A stretch of 64,000 nucleotides of DNA from Firmicutes bacterium TM09-10 (GTDB lineage Bacteria; Bacillota; Clostridia; Lachnospirales; Lachnospiraceae): positions 9,029 through 73,028 of the forward strand of contig QUKC01000018.1 of the NCBI GenBank assembly GCA_003481005.1. Reading direction: 5' to 3'. The notes under the pieces are model-generated. The model had not been told where the DNA came from. It made no database searches and saw only the letters and a program-made list of their open reading frames with translations. Of this stretch, positions 40,016-49,580 are shown one piece after another. The position numbers were made by a program, and so were the translations under genes. Positions within the stretch are counted from its first letter, which is position 1; each line of letters starts with the position of its first letter.

Positions 40016-40204
40016 ATGTTTTGGGAAAAAAGAAAAGAAAAAGCGGCAAAATACAAAGTGGAAAATGAAAATTTGGCAGTTCCGGAGATTCACTTAAAAG
40101 GAGATGACGACGCAGACCCTGCAGAGGTGTGCGGAGAGGATCAGGATATCGTTTATGAAAATGTGGCGGTTCCGGAAATCCATATCGGTAAAAAGCGCGT
40201 TTGA
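40016..40204 (+). CDS. Small internally repeated protein of the TAXI-GltS operon
   Basis: 62 aa from the second of two adjacent ATGs, 5 nt after AAGGGGGAG (the first, 40013, is too close). A Lys/Glu-rich N-terminus then ENLAVPEIHLKG, an acidic Asp/Glu linker, and ENVAVPEIHIGKK: two near copies of E-N-x-A-V-P-E-I-H. No membrane segment. It starts 18 nt after gltS and is presumably co-transcribed. The two-motif layout suggests a peptide that docks onto a repeated or dimeric partner, possibly the transporter. Function unknown. Confidence 0.65.
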   Translation: MFWEKRKEKAAKYKVENENLAVPEIHLKGDDDADPAEVCGEDQDIVYENVAVPEIHIGKKRV

Positions 40205-40239
40205 GCCGTAGAGCAGAATTCTATTTTAGACTTTGCGTA

Positions 40240-40268
40240 TTGATTTATCCTATCGGAATGTCTATAAT
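40240..40268 (+). promoter_or_regulatory. Promoter of ftsH
   Basis: TTGATT (40240-40245), 17 bp, TATAAT (40263-40268), 57 bp before the ftsH ATG. Confidence 0.7.
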
Positions 40269-40324
40269 TATGGTACTATCGTGGCTTCCATGCATGAAGC
40301 GGACGAAAAGAAAGGTTAAATCGA

Positions 40325-42613
40325 ATGGATAATAATATGAACCCGTTTAACGGCGGAAATGGAAATGGTTCCGGCAACGGATCCCAGGGACCGAACGGTT
40401 CCGGAGGATCAGGACAGAACAATCCGAGGCGGACGAGCCTGATCCTGTTGGCGATTGCAGCGATTGTGACGTTGATTTCCATGAGTCTGTTTATGCGGAT
40501 GATCAATAATGCAACCAATCAGGAAATCACCTATGGAAAATTTCAGGAGCTGGTAGAAAGCGGCAAGGCGGCAGAGGTTACCTGGGATGACGATACGATT
40601 TATCTCAAACTGCAGCAGACAAACCAGAAGACACTGTTTTCTGCGATGCCGGAGGTAACCTATTATACCGGTAAGGCACAGTCGGATGATGCATTGACGG
40701 CGTACTTAAAAGAATATAAGGTTGCAAGCTACGGCAAGGATGTTCCGGACAGCTCCGGACTGATTTTGACGATGATCCTGACCTATGTGCTTCCGATTGT
40801 CGTTATGTGGCTGCTTTTAAGTCTGCTGTTTCGGCGGATGGGCGGAGGCGGCCCGATGGGCGTCGGCAAGAGCAACGCAAAGGTTTATGTACAGAAAGAA
40901 ACCGGAATCACGTTTAAGGATGTAGCAGGCGAGGACGAAGCAAAGGAGTCGCTGCAGGAGGTTGTCGATTTCCTGCACAATCCGCAGCGCTATGTGAAGA
41001 TCGGCGCAAAGCTGCCCAAGGGTGCGCTGTTAGTCGGCCCTCCCGGTACCGGAAAGACGCTTCTTGCAAAGGCAGTAGCCGGAGAGGCGAAGGTCCCGTT
41101 CTTTTCGCTGACCGGTTCCGATTTTATCGAGCTGTACGTCGGTGTCGGCGCATCGCGTGTGCGCGACCTGTTTAAAGAAGCGACGAAAAATGCGCCCTGT
41201 ATCATCTTTATTGATGAGATTGATGCAATCGGCAGAAGCAGAGATTCCAAATACGGCGGCGGAAATGAAGAGCGTGAGCAGACGCTGAACCAGCTGCTTT
41301 CCGAGATGGATGGTTTTGATACTTCGAAGGGAATTCTGGTTCTGGGGGCGACCAACCGTCCGGAGATTCTGGACAAGGCACTGCTGCGTCCGGGACGATT
41401 TGACCGCCGGATTATCGTAGATAAGCCCGATTTAAAGGGACGCGTAGAGATCCTCAAGGTGCACGCCAAAGACGTCAAGATGGACGAAACGGTTGATTTC
41501 GATGCAATTGCGCTCGCGACGAGCGGCGCGGTCGGCTCTGACCTTGCCAATATGATCAACGAGGCTGCGATCAATGCAGTCAAAGAGGGCAGGGAATATG
41601 TCTGCCAGAAGGATCTGTTTGAAGCGGTCGAGCAGGTACTGGTCGGCAAGGAGAAAAAAGACCGGATCATGAGCGCGCAGGAGCGTAAGATCGTATCTTA
41701 TCATGAAGTAGGTCATGCGCTGATTGCGGCATTGCAGAAAAATTCCGAGCCCGTGCAGAAGATCACGATCGTGCCCCGTACGATGGGGGCTCTTGGTTAT
41801 GTCATGCATGTGCCGGAAGAAGAAAAGTATTTAAACACCGAGGCGGAAATCCATGATATGCTGGTCGGCTATCTGGGCGGCCGTGCGGCGGAAGAAATTG
41901 TATTTGATACGGTAACGACAGGCGCTTCGAACGATATCGAGCAGGCGACCGGTCTGGCACGCTCTATGGTAACCCGTTTCGGTATGAGCAAAAAGTTCGG
42001 TTTGATTGGGCTGGAATCCGTAGAAAGCCAGTATCTGGACGGCAGGACGGTTTTAAACTGCTCCGATGCGACGGCGGCTGAGATCGATCAGGAAGTCATG
42101 CGTATCCTGAAAGAATGTTATCAGGAAGCGCTGGATCTGCTGTCCGCAAACCGTGAGGTGATGGATCAGCTGGCGGCGCATCTGATTGAAAAAGAGACGA
42201 TCACCGGCAAGGAATTCATGCGGATCTACAGACAGGTCAAGGGACTGCCGCAGGAAGAACCGGAGCAGACTGCCGGCGCGCAGATGAAGGCGGCAGAGCA
42301 GACTGCAGACGCAGAGAACCCGAGCCAGTCCGATTCAGGAAACAGCTATGGCACAGCGCCTGCATCGGGCACAGACACCGAAGCGCAGCCGCAGTCTTCC
42401 ACGCCGAAGCCATGGGAAGAGTTCGCACGCCAGCAGCAGGAAAGAGAAGACAGCTTCTTCTCGGGAGATACACAGCAGCCGGCGGATACATCTGATGCCG
42501 AACAGAGCCAGGAACAGGATAAGCCCTGGATTCCTCCGACACCGAAGCCGGAGAATAAAGGCCCGGTAGGACGTTTTTCAGGAGCCGCCCTTCCGGACGA
42601 CGAGAAGAAATAG
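40325..42613 (+). CDS. ftsH: ATP-dependent zinc metalloprotease FtsH, long form
   Basis: 762 aa, longer than the usual 610-690. A Gly/Asn-rich cytoplasmic start (residues 4-36), membrane helix 37-57, extracytoplasmic domain, second helix near 141-166, then the AAA domain: Walker A GPPGTGKTLLAKA near 239, Walker B IIFIDEIDAIG near 297, pore and SRH region ATNRPEILDKALLRPGRFDRR near 343. Zinc site HEVGH near 460 and a distal Asp in TTGASNDIEQAT. The final 130 residues are a disordered Gln/Pro/Glu-rich tail containing two related motifs (KPWEEFARQQ and KPWIPPTPKP). Degrades membrane and regulatory proteins. Confidence 0.96.
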   Translation: MDNNMNPFNGGNGNGSGNGSQGPNGSGGSGQNNPRRTSLILLAIAAIVTLISMSLFMRMINNATNQEITYGKFQELVESGKAAEVTWDDDTIYLKLQQTNQKTLFSAMPEVTYYTGKAQSDDALTAYLKEYKVASYGKDVPDSSGLILTMILTYVLPIVVMWLLLSLLFRRMGGGGPMGVGKSNAKVYVQKETGITFKDVAGEDEAKESLQEVVDFLHNPQRYVKIGAKLPKGALLVGPPGTGKTLLAKAVAGEAKVPFFSLTGSDFIELYVGVGASRVRDLFKEATKNAPCIIFIDEIDAIGRSRDSKYGGGNEEREQTLNQLLSEMDGFDTSKGILVLGATNRPEILDKALLRPGRFDRRIIVDKPDLKGRVEILKVHAKDVKMDETVDFDAIALATSGAVGSDLANMINEAAINAVKEGREYVCQKDLFEAVEQVLVGKEKKDRIMSAQERKIVSYHEVGHALIAALQKNSEPVQKITIVPRTMGALGYVMHVPEEEKYLNTEAEIHDMLVGYLGGRAAEEIVFDTVTTGASNDIEQATGLARSMVTRFGMSKKFGLIGLESVESQYLDGRTVLNCSDATAAEIDQEVMRILKECYQEALDLLSANREVMDQLAAHLIEKETITGKEFMRIYRQVKGLPQEEPEQTAGAQMKAAEQTADAENPSQSDSGNSYGTAPASGTDTEAQPQSSTPKPWEEFARQQQEREDSFFSGDTQQPADTSDAEQSQEQDKPWIPPTPKPENKGPVGRFSGAALPDDEKK

Positions 42614-42684
42614 GGAAGCTCATCGTAAATGCTATACACGAAGTGTTATGCGTGGCGGCAGAACCGGAGTGAAAGAGAGTTTGT

Positions 42685-42710
42685 CAGGGACTATGGAAAC
42701 ATAGTCCCTG
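42685..42710. promoter_or_regulatory. GAAA-capped hairpin upstream of uvrC
   Basis: CAGGGACTATG, GAAA, CATAGTCCCTG: a perfect 11-bp stem with a stable tetraloop, 26 nt before the uvrC ATG, followed by CTGTATTAG rather than a T-run. It may be a weak ftsH terminator or a uvrC leader hairpin. Confidence 0.55.
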
Positions 42711-42735
42711 CTGTATTAGAAGGGGAGAACGCGAC

Positions 42736-44619
42736 ATGTTTGTAATAGAAGAAGAGCTGAAAAAACTGCCGCAGAAGCCCGGTGTGTATCTGATGCACGA
42801 CGCACAGGACAATATCATTTATGTCGGCAAGGCGATTCGCCTGCGCAGCAGAGTGCAGTCGTATTTCCGTGAGAAAATTAACCGCGGACCACAGATTGAA
42901 AAGATGGTAACGCAGATCGCCCGGTTTGAATATATTGTGACGGATTCGGAGCTGGAAGCTCTGGTTCTGGAAAACAATCTGATCAAGGAACACAATCCGA
43001 AATATAACACACTGCTCAAGGATGATAAAACCTATCCCTATATTAAGGTCACAGTCGGGGAGGCATATCCGCGCGTGCAGTTTTCCAGACTGATGAAAAA
43101 GGACAAATCGAAGTATTTCGGGCCGTTTACCTCTGCGGCGGCGGTCAAGGATACGATCGAGCTATTAAATAAGCTGTTCAAACTGCGTACCTGTAACCGG
43201 GTACTGCCGCGGGACTGTGGGTTGGAACGCCCGTGCTTAAATTATCACATCGGGCAGTGTATGGCTCCGTGTCAGGATTATGTGAGCCGCGAGGAGTACC
43301 GGGCACATGTGGACAAGGCGCTGGAGTTTTTAAACGGCAATTATAATATGATTTTAAACGATCTGCAGAAAAAAATGGAAGAAGCGGCGGAGGCCCTGGA
43401 ATTCGAGGAAGCTGCCCGGTACCGCGATCTGTTCAACAGCGTAAAGCAGGTGTCCCAGAAGCAGAAAATCACGGACAGCGACGGGGAGGACAAGGACATC
43501 ATTGCGCTGGACAAAGACGGAAGCGACGCAGTGGTACAGGTGTTTTTTGTGCGTGGAGGCAAGCTGATCGGGCGCGAGCATTTTTATATGACGCATGTGG
43601 AGGATTCGGATAAGGCGCAGATTCTGCTGGATTTTGTGAAACAGTTTTACGCCGGAACACCGTTCGTACCGCGGGAATTGATTTTACAGAAAGAAATAGA
43701 TGACATACCGGTATTGGAAGAATGGCTGACCGCACGCAGGGGCGCGAGGGTATATATCCGCGTGCCGCGGAAGGGACAGAAGGAAAAGCTGGTGGAGCTT
43801 GCGGAAAAAAATGCAAAGCTCGTCCTGGAAAAAGACCGGGAGCGAATTGCGCGCGACGAGGCGCGTACGGTCGGTGCGGTGCGGCAGATCGCACAGCTGC
43901 TGGATTTACCGATGCTCGACCGGATGGAGGCGTTCGATATTTCCAACATCAGCGGCTTTGAAAATGTCGGCTCGATGGTCGTTTATGAAAAGGGAAAGCC
44001 CAAGCGCAGCGATTACCGAAAATTCAAAATCAAAACGGTAGCAGGACCGGATGACTATGCCTGCATGCGCGAGGTTCTGACGAGACGCTTTGAACACGGC
44101 TTAAAAGAGACGAAAGAGCTGGAAGAAAAAAATCTGTCCGGGGAGTTCGGAAGCTTTGCACGGTTTCCGGACCTTTTGCTGATGGACGGCGGACGCGGGC
44201 AGGTCAACATCGCGCAGCAGGTGCTGGACGAGCTGCATTTAAACATTCCGGTCTGCGGCATGGTAAAGGATGACAACCATCGGACGAGAGGACTTTATTT
44301 TCACAATGTGGAGCTGCCGATCGACCGTAATTCTGAAGCCTTCAAGCTGATTACAAGAGTGCAGGACGAGGCGCACCGGTTTGCAATCGAATACCACAGG
44401 TCACTGCGCAGCAAGGATCAGGTCAAGAGCGTGCTGGATGAAATCCCGGGCGTGGGCCCTGCGCGGAGAAAGGCGCTGATGAAAAGCTTTCCATCGATTT
44501 ATGAGATCCGGGACGCGACGGCAGAGCAGATTGCGATGCAGGCAGATTTGCCAATGTCCGTGGCGGAAGAAATCTATGAATTTTTTCATAACCACCAAGA
44601 GGAAGATTGCCGAGAATAA
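42736..44619 (+). CDS. uvrC: Excinuclease ABC subunit C
   Basis: Makes both incisions in nucleotide excision repair. 627 aa, normal. GIY-YIG nuclease [19 protein letters not shown] (residues 15-33), a Cys-rich stretch [27 protein letters not shown] near 154-180, the UVR helix pair near 205-235 ([20 protein letters not shown]), the RNase H-like endonuclease with DISNISG near 399 and LLMDGGRGQ near 483, and C-terminal tandem HhH ([20 protein letters not shown]). Follows GAAGGGGAGAACGCG. Next gene hprK has its own promoter inside the 3' end. Confidence 0.97.
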   Translation: MFVIEEELKKLPQKPGVYLMHDAQDNIIYVGKAIRLRSRVQSYFREKINRGPQIEKMVTQIARFEYIVTDSELEALVLENNLIKEHNPKYNTLLKDDKTYPYIKVTVGEAYPRVQFSRLMKKDKSKYFGPFTSAAAVKDTIELLNKLFKLRTCNRVLPRDCGLERPCLNYHIGQCMAPCQDYVSREEYRAHVDKALEFLNGNYNMILNDLQKKMEEAAEALEFEEAARYRDLFNSVKQVSQKQKITDSDGEDKDIIALDKDGSDAVVQVFFVRGGKLIGREHFYMTHVEDSDKAQILLDFVKQFYAGTPFVPRELILQKEIDDIPVLEEWLTARRGARVYIRVPRKGQKEKLVELAEKNAKLVLEKDRERIARDEARTVGAVRQIAQLLDLPMLDRMEAFDISNISGFENVGSMVVYEKGKPKRSDYRKFKIKTVAGPDDYACMREVLTRRFEHGLKETKELEEKNLSGEFGSFARFPDLLLMDGGRGQVNIAQQVLDELHLNIPVCGMVKDDNHRTRGLYFHNVELPIDRNSEAFKLITRVQDEAHRFAIEYHRSLRSKDQVKSVLDEIPGVGPARRKALMKSFPSIYEIRDATAEQIAMQADLPMSVAEEIYEFFHNHQEEDCRE

Positions 44620-44635
44620 TGATCTGTGATAAAAT
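44607..44635 (+). promoter_or_regulatory. Promoter of hprK
   Basis: TTGCCG (44607-44612), 17 bp, TAAAAT (44630-44635), overlapping the end of uvrC. Confidence 0.5.
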
Positions 44636-44715
44636 AAAACAAAGTATGGCATAAAAACAGAGTTTCTGATGTCAGGAACTACTGTCTGCATGTCCTGGAA
44701 AAGAGAGGATGGATT

Positions 44716-45663
44716 ATGGCAAGCATCAGTTTAATGAAGATTGCAGAAAAAATGAAGCTGGAAAATCTGACTCCTGAAATCAACCTGAAGGGGATTAAGG
44801 TTACGTTGCCGGATATCAACCGACCGGCACTTCCTATGGCGGGCTATTTTGAACACTTTGAGGCGACCCGTCTGCAGGTGATTGGATTCGTAGAATACTC
44901 TTATGTTAAGAGAATGTCGGAAAAAGAAGAGAAGGAGATGCTGGAGAAGCTTTTGGATTACCCGATTCCCGGCATTATTTTCTGTCGTGAACTGCATCCG
45001 GATGAGCTGTTTCGGCAAATTGCCATTGAAAAAGGCGTTCCGCTTCTGATGACCAAGCGTGCGACGAGTTCGTTTACGGCAGAGCTGATCCGTTGGCTGA
45101 ATGTCAAGCTGGCACCCTGCATTTCTGTTCACGGCGTACTGGTTGACGTATATGGCGAAGGCGTCCTGATTACAGGCGAGAGCGGAATCGGTAAATCCGA
45201 GGCGGCGCTTGAGCTGATTAAGAGAGGACACCGTCTGGTAACGGACGATGTTGTAGAGATCCGCAAGGTCAGTGAGGAAACACTGGTCGGAACTGCACCG
45301 GATATCACAAAGCACTTTATCGAGCTGCGCGGTATTGGTATTGTGGACGTCAAGGCGCTGTTCGGTGCTTCGAGTGTCCGCGAGACACAGAATATCGACC
45401 TCGTAATCCGTCTGGAAGAGTGGGACAAGGACAGAGAATACGACCGTCTCGGACTGGAAGAGGAATATACGGAATATCTGGGCAACAAGGTTGTCTGCCA
45501 CAACATTCCGATCCGTCCCGGCAGAAACCTGGCAATTATTTGCGAAGCGGCAGCTGTCAATCACAGACAGAAAAAGATGGGATACAATGCAGCGCAGGAG
45601 CTGTATACAAGAGTCCAGAATTCCCTTGCACGTAAGCGGAATGAGGACGAGGATGAGGACTAA
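44716..45663 (+). CDS. hprK: HPr kinase/phosphorylase
   Basis: Phosphorylates Ser46 of HPr and Crh in response to fructose-1,6-bisphosphate and ATP, and reverses it with phosphate; the central switch of catabolite repression in Firmicutes. 315 aa. N-terminal domain (1-130), Walker A LITGESGIGKSEAALEL near 151-167, the HprK signature HFIELRGIGIVDVKALFG near 202, and C-terminal KLIDL-equivalent region to 290, ending with an acidic NEDEDED tail. Substrates encoded in the window: HPr at 11.4 kb and the Crh-like protein at 49.6 kb. Followed by glucokinase. Confidence 0.97.
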   Translation: MASISLMKIAEKMKLENLTPEINLKGIKVTLPDINRPALPMAGYFEHFEATRLQVIGFVEYSYVKRMSEKEEKEMLEKLLDYPIPGIIFCRELHPDELFRQIAIEKGVPLLMTKRATSSFTAELIRWLNVKLAPCISVHGVLVDVYGEGVLITGESGIGKSEAALELIKRGHRLVTDDVVEIRKVSEETLVGTAPDITKHFIELRGIGIVDVKALFGASSVRETQNIDLVIRLEEWDKDREYDRLGLEEEYTEYLGNKVVCHNIPIRPGRNLAIICEAAAVNHRQKKMGYNAAQELYTRVQNSLARKRNEDEDED

Positions 45664-45815
45664 AGCGGTCAGGCATATCGAAATGTTCGGAATGAAAGCA
45701 ATAGTGCTCCGTACAGCGATGCAGCTGGCGGATCGTACAAAAGAGTAAGGCATCATCATAGATCAGACAGCTGAAAAGCTTTTTGAAAATACGCGAGAAG
45801 CGGGAGGAAGATAAA

Positions 45816-46751
45816 ATGGGTAAGTATTGTTTTGGTGTAGATGTAGGAGGAACGACAGTAAAGCTTGGTCTTTTTAACACCAATGGCGATCTGCTGGAAA
45901 AGTGGGAAATCCCTACAGTGACAGAGGATAACGGCAAAGCGATTCTGCCGGACTGTGCAAAGAGCATCCTGAAAAAAATGGATGAGCGTGAAATGGACCG
46001 TACAGAGGTAGTCGGCGTCGGCATCGGTGCACCGGGCCCCATCGACTCTGAGGGCACACTTTATGGTGCAGTCAATCTTGGCTGGGGAACCATGAGCCTG
46101 AAAAAAGAGCTGCAGACACTTTTAAATATGCCGGTAGAAGCTGGTAATGACGCCAACGTAGCAGCACTGGGCGAGGCCTGGCAGGGCGGCGCAAAGGGGT
46201 ATGAGGATGTCGTTGTAGTAACCCTGGGAACCGGTGTTGGCGGCGGTATTATCATCAACGGTAAGATGGTTGCCGGTGCAACCGGAGCCGCAGGCGAGAT
46301 CGGACATATGCATGTCAATGATGATGAGACAGAGCCTTGTAATTGCGGCAACTGCGGATGCCTGGAGGAATATGTTTCCGCAACGGGTATTGTCCGTATG
46401 GCAAAGCGTAAGCTGGCAGAGGATGACCGTCCGAGCATAATGCGCAAGGACGACCTGAGTGCAAAGGACGTATGGGATGCGGTTAAAGCAGGAGATACGG
46501 TAGCAATCGAGGTCGCAGAGGACTTTGGCTGGTATCTGGGCAAGGCGATGGCGCTGGTTGCCAATGTTTCCAACCCGGAGATCTTCGTAATCGGCGGCGG
46601 TGTTTCCAAAGCCGGCAATGTGCTGCTGGATTACATTCAGAAATATTACCAGAAATATGCGTTCAAGGGCTGCCGCGGCGCACTGTTTACCCTGGCAACT
46701 CTGGGCAATGACGCTGGTATTTACGGCGCTGCCAGACTGGTATTGAAGTAA
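45816..46751 (+). CDS. glk: ROK-family glucokinase
   Basis: Phosphorylates glucose to glucose-6-phosphate. 311 aa from the ATG at 45816 (GGGAGGAAGAT upstream). ATP phosphate loop FGVDVGGTTVKLGLF (residues 5-19), sugar-binding GIGAPGPID near 69, catalytic GNDANVAALGEAW near 107, GTGVGGGIIINGK near 135, and the ROK zinc motif GHMHVNDDETEPCNCGNCGCLEEYVSATG near 166-195 with the expected His and three Cys. Lies between hprK and murB, fitting its position among carbon-metabolism control genes. A transcriptional-repressor HTH is absent, so it is the enzyme type. Confidence 0.94.
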   Translation: MGKYCFGVDVGGTTVKLGLFNTNGDLLEKWEIPTVTEDNGKAILPDCAKSILKKMDEREMDRTEVVGVGIGAPGPIDSEGTLYGAVNLGWGTMSLKKELQTLLNMPVEAGNDANVAALGEAWQGGAKGYEDVVVVTLGTGVGGGIIINGKMVAGATGAAGEIGHMHVNDDETEPCNCGNCGCLEEYVSATGIVRMAKRKLAEDDRPSIMRKDDLSAKDVWDAVKAGDTVAIEVAEDFGWYLGKAMALVANVSNPEIFVIGGGVSKAGNVLLDYIQKYYQKYAFKGCRGALFTLATLGNDAGIYGAARLVLK

Positions 46752-46833
46752 TACCGGTATCATCTGCAAAAGATCCGCATAAAATAACAACGTATCCGGC
46801 GCAAAGCCGGAGCAGAAGGGCTGGTCAGGACAT

Positions 46834-47739
46834 TTGAGTGACAGATTAAATGAAATTCTGCCGAAAGAGCGGATTTTAACAGAAGAACAGATGGACAGGC
46901 ATACGACATTCCGGACAGGCGGTCCTGCGCGCTATTTTCTTGTGATTGAGACGAGGAAAGAGCTGGCGCAGGTGCTTGCCTGGCTGCAGGAAGAGGCGCT
47001 GCCGTGGTTTTTGCTCGGAAACGGAAGTAACCTTTTGGTGGGTGACCGGGGCTACCGCGGCGCGATCCTGCATCTGGCGGGGGAATTTTTAAAAACTGAA
47101 ATCGACGAAGCTACGATCCGATGCGGCGCAGGCGCGATGCTTTCCGCTGTATCAAGAAGCGCGATGGAAGCAGGGCTGACCGGATTGGAATTTGCATCGG
47201 GAATCCCCGGAACGATTGGCGGAGCAGTCCGGATGAACGCGGGCGCTTACAACGGTGAGATTGCGGGTGTGACAGAGTCGGTAGAGGTGATGGAACCGGA
47301 TGGCAGATGTCGTGTATACAACAGGGAAGAAATGGCGTTCGGCTATCGCACGAGCATTGTAAAAACAAAGCCCTGTGTGGTGCTCAGCACTGTTTTAAAG
47401 CTGCAAAAAGGCGACCGAAGCGAAATTTCTGCTACGATGCAGGGGCTTTCTGCAAAGCGTCGGGAAAAACAGCCGCTGGAATATCCGAGTGCGGGCAGTA
47501 CGTTTAAACGTCCGGAGGGATATTTTGCAGGCAAGCTGATTATGGATGCCGGACTTGCCGGAGCGTGCGTCGGCGGCGCACAGGTTTCCGAAAAGCACTG
47601 CGGTTTTGTCATCAACCGAAAAAATGCGACGTCTGCGGACGTGGCGGGACTAATTCAGAAAGTCACAGAAACAGTGCAGGAAAAATTCGGCGTAACGCTG
47701 GAGCCGGAAGTGATTTTCCTGGGAGATTTTGAAAAATGA
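46834..47739 (+). CDS. murB: UDP-N-acetylenolpyruvoylglucosamine reductase
   Basis: Reduces UDP-GlcNAc-enolpyruvate to UDP-MurNAc with NADPH and FAD. 301 aa with a TTG start at 46834 (no nearby in-frame ATG; AGAAGGG about 15 nt upstream). FAD/substrate motifs: HTTFRTGGPA near 23, LGNGSNLLVGDRGY near 62, ASGIPGTIGGAVRMNAGAYNGEIA near 121-144, active-site Ser in PSAGSTFKRP near 222-231, and the final Glu in TLEPEVIFLG. Type II MurB lacking the extra insertion, as in Bacillus. Its last four bases overlap the rapZ ATG. Confidence 0.95.
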   Translation: MSDRLNEILPKERILTEEQMDRHTTFRTGGPARYFLVIETRKELAQVLAWLQEEALPWFLLGNGSNLLVGDRGYRGAILHLAGEFLKTEIDEATIRCGAGAMLSAVSRSAMEAGLTGLEFASGIPGTIGGAVRMNAGAYNGEIAGVTESVEVMEPDGRCRVYNREEMAFGYRTSIVKTKPCVVLSTVLKLQKGDRSEISATMQGLSAKRREKQPLEYPSAGSTFKRPEGYFAGKLIMDAGLAGACVGGAQVSEKHCGFVINRKNATSADVAGLIQKVTETVQEKFGVTLEPEVIFLGDFEK

Positions 47740-48596
47740 GATTTGTAATGGTAACCGGCATGAGCGGCGGCGGCAAAAGCACCGCGATGCGACTGCTGGA
47801 GGATATGGGATACTATTGTGTGGACAATCTGCCGATCCAGCTGATCGACAAGTTCGTTGAGCTTTTGTCCACACCGAATACGGAAATAACAAAAGTTGCT
47901 ATCGGCGTGGACGTCCGCACGGATCAGTCCTTTGCCAGGGTAGAAAAAACACTTTCCTGTTTAAGACAAAACGGTATGGTGTTCGAAGTTCTTTTTATGG
48001 ACGCTTCTGATGCAGTGCTTGTGAAACGTTATAAAGAGAGCCGACGGATGCATCCACTGTGTTCAGCAGAAAATCCGAGAATCGAAGACGGAATTGAAAA
48101 AGAAAGGAAAATCCTGCAGCAGGTTAAGAAGGATGCAGACTATGTGATTGACACGTCCAAGCTGCTGACCCGGGAGCTGAAAGAGGAGCTGGATCGGATT
48201 TTTGTAAAAAATGAAGAGTACAGCAGTCTGATGATCAATATTCTTTCTTTTGGCTTCAAGCATGGAATCCCGGCAGATGCGGATCTGGTATTTGATGTCC
48301 GTTTCCTGCCGAATCCTTTTTATATAGATGAATTGAAATATCTGACCGGCAACGACAGGGGCGTTCAGGATTATGTCATGAGCTTCCCGGAGGCGGGGAT
48401 TTTTCTGGACAAGCTGACAGATCTGCTGCGATTTTTGATTCCAAATTATATTAAAGAAGGCAAATACCAGCTGGTGGTGGCGATCGGCTGCACCGGCGGC
48501 AAACATAGGAGCGTAACGCTGGCCAATGAGCTTTATAGAAAGCTTCGCAACAGGGAAGCCAAGTATGGAGTATCTTTGAGCCACAGGGATATTTAA
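47736..48596 (+). CDS. rapZ: RapZ/YvcJ nucleotide-binding protein
   Basis: 286 aa. N-terminal P-loop VTGMSGGGKSTAMRLLEDMGYYCVDNLP (residues 5-32) hydrolyses ATP/GTP; the C-terminal PTP-like domain has the signature AIGCTGGKHRSVTLA near residue 250. RapZ tunes RNase E action on GlmZ in enterobacteria, whereas the Bacillus YvcJ role concerns competence and nucleotide signalling. Overlaps murB by four bases and precedes whiA by 11. In Bacillus yvcK lies between yvcJ and whiA; here it is missing from this position. Confidence 0.96.
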   Translation: MRFVMVTGMSGGGKSTAMRLLEDMGYYCVDNLPIQLIDKFVELLSTPNTEITKVAIGVDVRTDQSFARVEKTLSCLRQNGMVFEVLFMDASDAVLVKRYKESRRMHPLCSAENPRIEDGIEKERKILQQVKKDADYVIDTSKLLTRELKEELDRIFVKNEEYSSLMINILSFGFKHGIPADADLVFDVRFLPNPFYIDELKYLTGNDRGVQDYVMSFPEAGIFLDKLTDLLRFLIPNYIKEGKYQLVVAIGCTGGKHRSVTLANELYRKLRNREAKYGVSLSHRDI

Positions 48597-48607
48597 GGAT
48601 ATTTCAT

Positions 48608-49564
48608 ATGTCATTTTCATCGGGAGTAAAAGAAGAGCTGTATCGGCACATCAGTCCGGCAAGGCACTGCCAGCTGGCGGAGCTGGCAGCACTTCTCCAT
48701 TTTAACGGCAGCATCGGCGTCGGTACGACGGGGACTTTTCTGCAGATTCATGCGGAAAATGCGCTCGTTGTGAGAAAATGCTTTACATTATTACAGAAAA
48801 CATTTAATATAAGTACGGAAACCCGTGTACAACAGGAAAATCAGCAAACCGGATATTTCTGTCGGATAGATGACCCGGAACTGATCCTCAGGATTCTGCA
48901 GGGGATCAAATTTTTGGATCAGACAGGCAGCCCGACGTTCGGTGAGGAGAGCCTACAGGATGGTTTACGATGTCCGGTGAGCAGGCTTTTAATCCGAAAT
49001 TCCTGTTGCCAGAGAGCGTTTTTACGAGGCGCGTTTCTGGCAGCCGGTTCGATGAGCAATCCCGGGAAAGGATATCATCTGGAAATTGTATGCAGCAGAC
49101 CGCTGCAGGCACAGCAGATTCTGGAGATTTTGACCGAGTTCGAGATCGAAGGGCGGATTGTTCAGCGGAAAAAGTATTATGTGGTTTACATAAAAGAAGG
49201 AGCCGGAATTTCGGATTTTCTGAATGTGGTTGAGGCGCATGTGGCGCTGATGGAATTTGAAAATTCCAGGATCGTCCGGGAAGTCCGCAATACGGTAAAC
49301 AGGCGCGTCAATTGCGAAACTGCCAATATTACCAAGACGGTGACAGCGGCGGCGAGGCAGGTTGACGATATTCTTTTTTTGCAGCAAAAATATGGATTTG
49401 AAAAATTGCCGGTGAGCTTGCGTCAGATGGCTGAAGTACGTCTGGAGTATCCCGAAGCACCGCTTAAGGAGCTGGGGATGTATCTGGATCCTCCGGTTGG
49501 AAAATCGGGCGTAAATCATCGTTTGCGGAAATTATGTGAACTGGCGGATGCCATGAGGTCTTAA
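48608..49564 (+). CDS. whiA: WhiA sporulation/cell-division regulator
   Basis: 318 aa. N-terminal LAGLIDADG-like DNA-binding fold (residues 1-215; SFSSGVKEELYRH, then RGAFLAAGSMSNPGKGYHLEIV near 138 in place of the catalytic nuclease site) and C-terminal helix-turn-helix (RLEYPEAPLKELGMYLDPPVGKSGVNHRLRKL). Affects chromosome segregation and cell division in Firmicutes and sporulation in actinomycetes. Part of the murB-rapZ-whiA-crh string with tiny gaps. Standard length and motifs. Confidence 0.95.
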   Translation: MSFSSGVKEELYRHISPARHCQLAELAALLHFNGSIGVGTTGTFLQIHAENALVVRKCFTLLQKTFNISTETRVQQENQQTGYFCRIDDPELILRILQGIKFLDQTGSPTFGEESLQDGLRCPVSRLLIRNSCCQRAFLRGAFLAAGSMSNPGKGYHLEIVCSRPLQAQQILEILTEFEIEGRIVQRKKYYVVYIKEGAGISDFLNVVEAHVALMEFENSRIVREVRNTVNRRVNCETANITKTVTAAARQVDDILFLQQKYGFEKLPVSLRQMAEVRLEYPEAPLKELGMYLDPPVGKSGVNHRLRKLCELADAMRS

Positions 49565-49580
49565 AAGGAGGAGTTTTATT

